DNA from: Hygrocybe punicea
Lineage: Eukaryota; Basidiomycota; Agaricomycetes; Agaricales; Hygrophoraceae
DNA: 64,000 nt
Assembly: GCA_963556145.1 (NCBI GenBank)
Contig: OY744467.1
Coordinates: 5,146,001-5,210,000 of the forward strand
Reading direction: 5' to 3'
The notes beneath the pieces are model-generated. The model saw nothing but the letters and a program-made list of their open reading frames with translations, did not search any database and had not been told where the DNA came from. The translations under genes were made by a program, and so were the position numbers. Shown piece by piece: positions 56,401-64,000 of the stretch. Every line of letters begins with the position of its first letter. Positions within the stretch are counted from its first letter, which is position 1.

Positions 56401-56884
56401 TGTAGAGGCTCCGGGCTGTCTGGACCCAAATCCTCTTCATATCTCACATCATCTCCGTCCATTCCCATTCATGTATCATCGATTCCGCCTGATTCCGGTC
56501 CTCTCCATTGATTCCGCTGTGGATTCCACCCCGGATTCATTCCTACACGCACTGCAATGTCCCTAATGACTCGGAATCAGTACGTTTATAGTCATATATC
56601 ATGTATCTACGTTTCCCATCTCCTAGTACATAGCATTCCTCCACTCCACTCCACTCCTATCAGTTACAGCCTTCGCTTGTAGTACATAGTTACTACAGCA
56701 CAGGATCACTCCCAGTAGTATAAAAGATGTACCGTATCATATTACACCATATCATATTACATCCCATCATATAGAAAATACAGGTTATCACTCCCCCTTC
56801 AGTTCTATTTCTTAGTCCACTATTTGTATCACCCATATTAGTCTTCGTACTCCACTCCCTTCACTTCCCCTCTGGTCCGGAATC
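56401..56884 (-). mobile_element. LTR, family A, copy 4, truncated at the gap
   Basis: Read on the minus strand it ends GGAGCCTCTACA at 56,401 and carries the family phrase for CTGTGCTGTAGTAACTA. The 5' end is lost in the run of N. Confidence 0.8.
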
Positions 56885-56984
56885 NNNNNNNNNNNNNNNN
56901 NNNNNNNNNNNNNNNNNNNNNNNNNNNNNNNNNNNNNNNNNNNNNNNNNNNNNNNNNNNNNNNNNNNNNNNNNNNNNNNNNNNN
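56885..56984. other. Assembly gap, exactly 100 N
   Basis: A run of 100 N, the conventional placeholder for a gap of unknown size. The true content between LTR A and the following exon-like sequence is unknown. Confidence 0.98.
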
Positions 56985-57540
56985 GAAACTAGCAGCGGCG
57001 GACTTGGCGCACAGCAACAAAGACGACAAGGGTGATGTGGAGAGTTGCCACCGGCGATGGTGTGGTCAACGGCGGTGGCGGCGTCGAGTTATCGCCACTG
57101 CAACTGGTGGTGTGGCCATCCTCGCGCGACATGACGGTGCCGGCAATCTGGACCGCAAAACCCACTATGGGGACCACAGGGATGTCGTACATGACGTCCC
57201 CATTGTTTTTATCGATGATGGAATGCACAGGGGGCCGCAGGGGGCCCCTAGTGGTACAGGTGAGTACCCACCTCCCTCCTGCTTTGTCCTCATGTACTCA
57301 CCCCTTCCCGCTGCTCGTTTGGGGCCGGGAGCCCTCCCCCATCCATCCCCTCTCCGTTTCCCCCAACCACCTCGCTTCCCAGACCTTTCCTCACCACCCA
57401 TTGCCACCCCCCTCTCCATGCACCCTTCCCCGCCCCCCAGTGTCCATCCCTCTCATCACCCACCCTCCAGCACCCTCCACCATCAAGTTTAGACCCAATC
57501 TGGTGCCTCCGCAAAGGTGAGTACCCACCGGTTCATCGGC
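56985..57540 (+). other. Gene-like exon stretch with GTGAGT donors and pyrimidine tract
   Basis: Two AG|GTGAGTACCCACC donors (about 57,259 and 57,516) bracket a C/T-rich stretch (57,280-57,480). The first exon side is CpG-rich and reads as Arg/Asp/Gly or Val/Thr-rich in different frames, so the coding frame cannot be chosen. The plan resembles copies A and B at the start of the window. Confidence 0.4.
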
Positions 57541-59629
57541 AGCACCCCATGTATTATTATTTTTTATTTCTTTTATTTCACTTTTATTTTGTTTATTTTC
57601 ATGTATATTAGTCTACATACGGCATGTAGGGCAATATATATATGATATATATAAAATTCCGCAAGAAAAGATGCCGGGACAGTGAAATGGTCATGCACAA
57701 CATCGACGACGACGAGCGCATATGCCTGTGAGTACATGTGAGTGATGGGCGGGGCCATGGCAACGGTGACGGGAAAGCCCGAGCCCATCAGCGCCCTTGT
57801 TCCTGACATCGGATGTGCTTCCGGTGCCAATGTTACTATATTTGGATTGCTATCTACTTTATACTATGTACGTGCAGGTATTAGGGCAAGGTTTATTGCC
57901 AGGGTTGGGGAAAGAGCACTCTCCAGCCAAACAATAGCTGCTGAGGCACATGCTCAACAGCTATAGTTAGGCTTACATAGTGGGATAGTCAGGTCACGTC
58001 GGGTCATATCGGTCACGTCGGATCACGTCACGTCGGGTTACGTCGGGTTGGAATGGGAATTGTTTGGAGGCATCAGGTTCATCCAGATTTGTGATATATC
58101 AACGGTACAGACTCAGAGGGACATTGAGTCTCTACAGCAGATGTACAATTTGCACCATTGATGTTGGATACGTCAAGGCACACAACATTCTGATGAAACC
58201 GTACCTCAACCCATTCAATTCATATATGGGTGACAGAACGCAACCAAAAACAGGACAAATCATGGAATACTGTGAACTTCGCCTATGCCTAGGAGACCAT
58301 CAAGAACTTCTCTGTTTCACTGTAACAACATTAGCAAAAATGGACATTTTCCTCAGATACAACTGGCTAAAGAAACATAACCCGGAAATTGATTGGCGTG
58401 AAAACAAGATCAAGTTTTCTCGATGCCTTTCTGGATGTGGCGAACCATCAACGATACAATCAACAGAACTCAATACCGTTGTTGGGGAACGTCCTCTTTG
58501 GTTTAATGAAGTTATGGCAGAAACAATGGAACCTGCACATTTCTGCTCTTTCATGACAAAGTCAATGGAACTCACAATCAAAGCACAGGAACAGCAAAAA
58601 GAGAAGACCTTTGAAGAATTAGTCCCTGAAGTGTATCGTGAGTATCGCGATGTCTTTGAGCCATCTGGCTTCGACGAACTTCCTGCATGGAAACCGTGGG
58701 ATCATGCTATCACATTGAAGCCCAATGCACCGGACCATCATGACTGTAAACTTTATCCGTTATCACCCATAGAACGACAGGATCTCGATAAATTTCTCGA
58801 TGAAAACCTGAAAACAGGACGAATATGACCATCGAAATCACCATACGCCTCTCCTTTCTTTTTTGTCTCCAAGAAAGATGCCACTGAACGATGACCAATA
58901 CAAGATTACCGCTGGTTGAATTCCTGGACTGTTGATGATAAATATCCCCTTCCATTAATCAACGACATCATTAATCAGTTGGCAGATGCGAAATTCTTCA
59001 CCAAATTGGATGTCCGATGGGGATTCAACAATGTTCGAATCAAAGAAGGAGATGAACATAAAGCCGCTTTCTTAACACCAAAAGGATTATTTGAACCAAC
59101 CGTCATGTTCTTTGGGTTGAAGAATTCACCACCGACATTCCAACGATTGATGAATCATATCTTCCAATATGAGATATGAGAAGGCTGGCTATTGGTGTAC
59201 ATGGATGACATTCTAATTTTCTCAAAATTGCTCGAAGAGAATCAAAACAAGTCTTGAAAATCTTCCATGAAAACAATCTATTCTTGAAGCCGAAGAAATG
59301 TACGTTTGACAAAGAAAAAGTCAATTACCTTGGACTTGTTGTCAGACAGGGTCAAGTACAAATGGACCCATCAAGACCAATGCCATCACCGACTGGCCAA
59401 CACCGATGAACAAAACAGAATTGCAATGATTTATTGGCTTCCTCAATTTTATCGATGCTTTGTGGAGAATTTCTCCCAGATTGCAGCTCCATTACATCAA
59501 TTGATGGGCAACGAAAAATGGGATTGGACCGAAGAACAACAAAACACATTCGATTGACTAAAGACAATCATTACGACCGATCCAATCCTCATTTTACCCA
59601 TTCCTGACAAAAGGTTTATCCTCAAATGT

Positions 59630-61298
59630 TGTTACGTTTCCAACTCCGCTTCCAACCCCGATACCCATTCTGATACCCACCATGACGATTCTGCACTGCA
59701 CACCTTCCTTTTTCATTTCTTTTTGTCCTTTGTCTTCCTTTCAACGTCATTGTTTCTTCATTCGGACATCCTTGTATTTTCTTATTCTTGTTCTCTTTTT
59801 GTCCCTTCTTCTAGAACAATCCAGACCGACCATGGACATATCCCACGTGACCTTGTTGTACCCGAATAGTCTCCTTGCCGATGGACGTCACCGACATTGT
59901 CTTTTCCCTTCGATATCTTGTTGACTTCATCCCACAACAAACCGATCACAATGGCTGTACTCCCAACACAGCTAATTACCGTAATCATCATTGGCAGCAT
60001 CGCCATCACCTTCCTGATCGGTTTTTACCTTGTTATGATCTATCTTTGGCATCGGTACCGAAACCCTTCTGCCATCGATACTTCCGACTTCCACCTCGAC
60101 AATATATCGACACGTAATTGACAATTGCCATACCTGGATATATGGTTTCCACTTTCGTACCCTGTGCCTACCATTATCCTCCCTGACGATCCGACGACAT
60201 TCCTCACCTGCATGCGAACTCTGAACAATCCCCGATCACAAGACATTTCACTGTTCTCTCTAATCCGACCATCGCCGAAGCACATTCTTTTGGACTTCGA
60301 CCACAGACCATACGACTTCCCAAACAGTGAACCAACCCCTATCGCATATTGTTCACACGACATCGCTTCATTGCAGTACCCGACGACTTGTTCCCACAGC
60401 TTGTCACCTGTGCCCATGACTCGAAACCTGGACCCACATTCATTTATCCTTTGCCATCTATGATCTTGATACCTCCCACACTCGTTTACAATAATACCCT
60501 TTCTTGGACGAATACCGACATCAGGTGGACCTTCTTGTTCCACAAACAGGACAAGACATCGCTCCTCGATATGTCATCAACACAGACATCGTCATCTGGT
60601 ACAGCTTGTGCTGTTCACATGTCTGACCTTGACTAGCCCACCGTCCTAGTTGGTTTTCCTTCCACACATTCCTTTGTTTTCTTTCATGCCGACCTTGCCA
60701 CTACATCCACACCACCTCAAGACACTCTCATCACCAACCCCACACTGGACGATACCCATCTTCGACCCGACCGTGCAACGCACTTGCCAGACTGCGCACT
60801 TGCCTGTTACAGCAAGTGTAGACCCCGAATAGGCAATTCTGCACATCACATGATCCGATGACAAATCATCCGAGTCATCCGGACCCCCTCTATTCCTCAA
60901 TGACACCCGGGCCTCCAGTTGGATCGCGAGAACATCGACATGAGGACGCCTCATGTATGCCTCATGGTGAACACATGGTAGAGTTGGACATGTTATGGCT
61001 TCATGGTTGTATTTCTATTTACCTCCCCTCAAGACCAGCCACTATATATACTGTTCTTGTTGTTGGTTCGGACTTTTTCTTCTTTTCCTTTCCTTACGTT
61101 TAGTCTGGTTCTTGGGGCAGACTCATCTTGTTTTGGGTAACCCCCACGGCTCGCAATGACATTAGACCTTGACCCCCCCTTCTTAGCAGTGTTGTCTTAG
61201 CTATAAGCAACAATGAAAACTGCTGTCCTCTCCTCTGGAATCCGATCCCTAGTTAAGTTGATTGTTGCCGGAGCCCGCTGTAGAAGCGATCCGTAACA
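59630..61298 (+). mobile_element. Solo LTR, family C, TSD AATGT
   Basis: AATGT lies at 59,625-59,629 and 61,299-61,303. The 1,669-bp body runs from TGTTACGTTTCCAACTCC to GCGATCCGTAACA, with 7-bp inverted ends TGTTACG/CGTAACA. Removing it rejoins the gypsy RNase H frame. It is the reference copy for the head-to-head pair at 21,756-26,187. Confidence 0.92.
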
Positions 61299-61670
61299 AA
61301 TGTGATGCATCAGACTTCGCAATCAGTGCCATTTTATCATAGGAACAACCTGATGGTCTTTTCCGCCCTGTTGCATATGTGTCAACGACAATGACCCCAG
61401 CAGAATGAAATTACCAAATCTTCAATAAAGAATTGCTCGCAATCATTCGGTGTTTCGAAGAATGGCGACAGTTCCTCCTTGGTGTGAACAAACAAATCGA
61501 TGTTTACACCAACCATGGCAATCTAGAATACCACAAGATCTCACATGATGACAAGCATGATGGATCGCTTTCCTGCAAGATTACAACTTCCATCTCCTAT
61601 ACTGAAAAGGATTGCAAAACAAAAAAGCTGATCTTCTTTCTTGATGTGTTGATCACAAACCCACATCAAA

Positions 61671-62125
61671 TGCTGCCCAAGCCTTTATTTGGATGAGATT
61701 GTTGATGAATTATACAGTCAACACAAGCTTGTTGTTTCTATTCCAACTGTTTATCGGGTGATCAAGGAGGCGGGCTTGACTCATAAGAAGGTAAATCTCA
61801 TTTATGCAATCTCTCTGTTCTGCTGATTATTACCTATGTTCTCCAAAGCTTTTGAAGATTGCAGTCGAGCATTGTGACATCAAATGCGCTGAATACATCT
61901 CAACATCACCGATGAACCAAAAGAAAATCTTGTATTTGTTGATGAGTATGCTGTCAACCAATTGAATACATACCGTGAAAATGGCTGGGCAATCAAGGGG
62001 CAATGGGCCCACAAGGTGTCACACTTCATCCATGGAACTAGGTTTGTTGAAAGTTTAAAAACCTTCAATCTTCTGATGTTTTTGGCACAGGTTTTCGGTA
62101 TGCCCACCCCCCATGGACAGTCTAT
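61671..62125 (+). pseudogene. Third Tc1/mariner transposase relic
   Basis: The frame reads [19 protein letters not shown] and TVYRVIKEAGLTHKK, then an intron to an AG near 61,848, then LLKIAVEHCDIKCAEYI. The catalytic start is kept as LVFVDEYAVN in part but is out of frame, followed by TYRENGWAIKGQWAHKV and HFIHGTR, an intron to about 62,091 and a scrap of the next exon. The second half of the catalytic domain is missing. It belongs to a different subfamily from the relics at 6,590 and 30,200 (YAVN, not SAVD). Confidence 0.75.
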
Positions 62126-62130
62126 ACCTT

Positions 62131-62166
62131 GAGCAGAGCAGTTTGCAATTGCAAATTGCTCTGCTC
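62131..62166. repeat. 36-bp near-perfect palindrome
   Basis: GAGCAGAGCAGTTTGCAATT is followed by its near-complement GCAAATTGCTCTGCTC, one base longer on the left. It sits just after the mariner relic and could be an element border. Confidence 0.65.
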
Positions 62167-62374
62167 GTTCTTGTTCTCACATTGGTTGCTGTGTTGATTT
62201 GATCTGATGTCACAGCTAAGTCACAGCTACCTGCAGGTTTTGACCATGGGTCACAGGTTTCTCATGGTTCTTGATTTGGCAACCTGTACCCATACCCAAT
62301 GATGCCAGGGGTCCAAACCTGCATGGCTTGAAAAACCTGTGCATATGCCTATTGTCTGTACAATGTTAATGCCC

Positions 62375-63920
62375 AGGATTGAAGCTGGGACATCATATTG
62401 TACCTGGAACACCTGCTGAACACTTTGTCAAACACCTTTCAACCTGTTCAAGAAGTGTAATCAATGTTTGCATTTTTAATAATTCCAATGTACATACTAC
62501 AAGTAGCTACAGCACAGACACAGCCAATCTATTGCTCATAAAGTTGTTTATGCAAGGGAAATGCCCCAGGTTATTGCAGTTTTCAGTAAAGCTGGCAGGG
62601 CTTGAAATGTGCACCAAATTTAGCAAAATCACTATTTTCTAAATAACTCATGGAATACTGTATGGATTGTTAAGGTGTAACAGGGAACAATCATCTACTT
62701 TACAAGGGCTAGGCAGCCCCAGGCTTACATTCTGAATATTACATGTATTACAAAAAATCCCAACAATTCACCTGTTTTCAGTCACCCTTCTGTAGGAGAC
62801 AAATAAGTCAGCAACCAGACCTCAGATTTGCAAGTATGTAGAGGCAAATTTTATCTATGGTTCTGGGGCTAGGCAGCCCCATCTGTCATTCAATAAATCA
62901 AGAACATCTGAACAATCTATGCAAGATCTATTAGTCTCATATAATTTGCATTATTTAGGGTGTTCATAACTTCATGTAAAAATTACAAGTGTGCAAGATT
63001 AATTATGGGGCTGCCTAGCCCCAGAACCATAGATGAAATTTGCCTCTACATACTTGCCAATCTGAGGTCTGGTTGCTGACTTATTTGTCTCCCACAGAAG
63101 GGTGACTGAAAACAGGTGAATTGTTGGGATTTTTTGTAATACATGTCAGAATGTAAGCCTGGGGCTGCCTAGCCCTTGTAAAGTAGATGATTGTTCCCTG
63201 TTACACCTTAACAATCCATACAGTATTCCATGAGTTATTTAGAAAATAGTGATTTTGCTAAATTTGGTGCACATTTCAAGCCCTGCCAGCTTTACTGAAA
63301 ACCACAATAAAGCTGGGACACTTGCCAAACACTTGTCAAACACTGTTTGACCTGTTCAACAAGTAATCACTGCTTGCATTGTTAATGATTTCATTGTGCA
63401 TATCAAATGTTGCTACATCACAGATACATCCACCATATGGTTCATACAATTGTTTGTGCCAGGGCAATGCCTCAGATTAAAGCTGGAACACTTGCCAAAC
63501 ACTTGTAAAATACTGTTCAGCCTGTTTGACAAGTATTCACACTGTGCATTACTAACAATTCCAATACACATAGTACATGTAGCTATACCACAGATACATC
63601 TGATATCATGTACATACAAATGTTTCTGCACTGGCAATGCCCCAGATTAAAGCTGGGACATCTGCTGAACAGTTTGTCGAATACTGTTAAACTGGCCTGT
63701 TTGACCAGTGTTTGACCTTTCCATTATCAATAATTTCAAGGTGCATAGAAATTATATGTAGCTATAGACTGACCTTTCATATTTGGTTCATCCAATATCC
63801 ATTGCACTGGCAATTCCTCAGAATACAACTGGGACACTTGTTGAACTCATCAGTGAATACTGTTCAGCCTGACTTGCTGGACCTCAGTCAGTGACAGGCA
63901 GGCACTGTCAGGTCTTGGAT
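62375..63920. repeat. ~170-190-bp satellite, about five units
   Basis: AAAGCTGGGACA or a close variant recurs near 62,384, 63,309, 63,480, 63,650 and 63,828, followed each time by GCCAAACACTTG-like and TACTGTTCAGCCTG-like phrases. The first gap is longer because a fold-back element lies inside unit 1. Confidence 0.8.
62574..63307. mobile_element. 734-bp fold-back element with TA target duplication
   Basis: The arms (about 305 bases each) begin TTGCAGTTTTCAGTAAAGC and end GCTTTACTGAAAACCACAA. TA flanks both ends (62,572-62,573 and 63,308-63,309), and neighbouring satellite units show the empty site (GATTAAAGCTGGG). GGGGCTAGGCAGCCCCA near the loop is itself self-complementary. Confidence 0.85.
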
Positions 63921-64000
63921 GTGAAAAAATATCATTGCATTATAGTTCTGTTGAATACTTGGTGAGATTTCCCTCTGCTACTTATTTCAAAGTTTTTTTA

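Larger units (their letters stand above)
56215..57994. mobile_element. TIR element with ~190-bp terminal inverted repeats and a sequence gap
   Basis: 56,215-56,405 (ACCTGACTATCCCACTATG onward) is the reverse complement of 57,805-57,994 with few mismatches. It interrupts LTR B at CATCGGG/CACGTCGGG. Inside are a reversed LTR A (56,401 onward), a 100-N gap and a gene-like stretch. No clean target duplication was found. Confidence 0.7.
55524..58136 (+). mobile_element. Solo LTR, family B, copy 2 (with insertion)
   Basis: Matches 39,414-40,265 from TGATCCTAGCCTAGGGGTGT to GAGTCTCTACA. GAAGA and GCAGA at the borders may be a target duplication with one change. Its 3' part is pushed away by the TIR element at 56,215-57,994. 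Confidence 0.75.
55350..61670 (+). pseudogene. Ty3/gypsy pol: protease, reverse transcriptase, RNase H (decayed, split)
   Basis: The protease-like start reads MTGLIDCGVDVASGWL (55,460-55,509) and is cut by an LTR; it resumes at 58,137 with TIDVGYVKAHNILMK and GDHQELLCFTVTTLAKMDIF. The RT follows: EYRDVFEPSGFDELPAWKPW, FTKLDVRWGFNNVRI and the catalytic VYMDDILIFS (about 59,197). RNase H starts DPILILPIPDKRFILKC, is cut at 59,629 by a solo LTR and resumes at 61,304 as DASDFAISAIL, ending near NHGNLEYHK. In-frame TGA codons at 58,825, 58,892, 59,177, 59,555 and 61,405 all stand where Arg (CGA) is expected. Integrase is absent; the element is truncated there. Confidence 0.85.

Noticed and set aside
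1..64000. tRNA, rRNA or snRNA genes
   Set aside because: I looked for cloverleaf-type arms with T-loop GTTCRA text and for rRNA landmarks; the GTTCA matches found are parts of the GGTTCAG subterminal repeats.

Overview
The window is a transposon graveyard from a filamentous fungus, almost certainly a basidiomycete of the Agaricomycetes; the order cannot be fixed from this sequence. The evidence is short introns (about 40-75 nt) with GTRAGT donors, KDZ-class transposase genes with CxC5/CxC6 cysteine clusters, a Mug135-like gene, Tc1/mariner genes with several introns, a Tad1-like LINE with RNase H, and Ty3/gypsy elements. I recognise no tRNA, rRNA, CRISPR array or bacterial operon. Only one locus (about 41,870-43,400, minus strand) looks like an ordinary host gene.

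Layout. 1-5,275: a gene-poor lead, then two head-to-tail copies (about 880-3,012 and 3,017-5,270) of a 2.1-2.3 kb element. 5,470-6,080: a 44-bp satellite. 6,198-13,854: a segment bounded by 210-bp inverted repeats, holding a decayed Tc1/mariner gene (itself hit by a 758-bp TIR element), a Mug135-like gene broken by a solo LTR, and a divergent gene with a SAM-like C-terminus. About 13,990-30,030: a minus-strand LINE (RNase H, RT, endonuclease, zinc-knuckle ORF1), interrupted by a 320-bp MITE and, inside ORF1, by a 10.3-kb KDZ-type transposon (19,675-29,980). That transposon carries a GRF-zinc-finger gene (+) and a CxC5/CxC6/KDZ gene (-), and was itself invaded by a head-to-head pair of LTRs and by two smaller elements. 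30,200-33,795: a mariner relic split by an LTR, split by a TIR element, split by another, split by a 318-bp MITE. 34,546-38,293: an element with long inverted arms around a captured gene. 38,790-40,390: a second KDZ relic split by an LTR. 40,690-41,690: a 43-bp satellite with a MITE. 41,870-43,400: the host-like gene. 44,169-45,692: a TIR element holding a solo LTR. 47,060-61,670: a Ty3/gypsy element (5' LTR, gag, pol) broken by a 5.4-kb TIR element with 9-bp target duplication, a solo LTR that contains another TIR element and a 100-N gap, and a further 1.67-kb solo LTR. 61,671-64,000: a third mariner relic and a ~175-bp satellite with a fold-back element.

Main result. Eight insertions with exact 8-bp target-site duplications (TSDs) can be read directly. 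They include the 10.3-kb element with the KDZ gene and a set of smaller elements with different TIRs but the same internal plan: TIR rich in GGGTACGGG or GGTTCAGT, a short intron, a simple-sequence exon, and one to four copies of a 52-54-bp palindrome (CCTCGCGAA, 12-14 nt, TCAATTGA, 14-17 nt, TCGCGAGG). The palindrome arms change between copies while staying self-complementary. One non-autonomous element (24,862-25,875) shares the outer TIR of the KDZ element. I infer that this is one KDZ-driven transposon system with a large non-autonomous entourage. Older elements (mariner, LINE, gypsy) are riddled with TGA codons where Arg CGA is expected, whereas the TIR elements and the host-like gene keep their CpGs, which gives a relative clock for the nesting.
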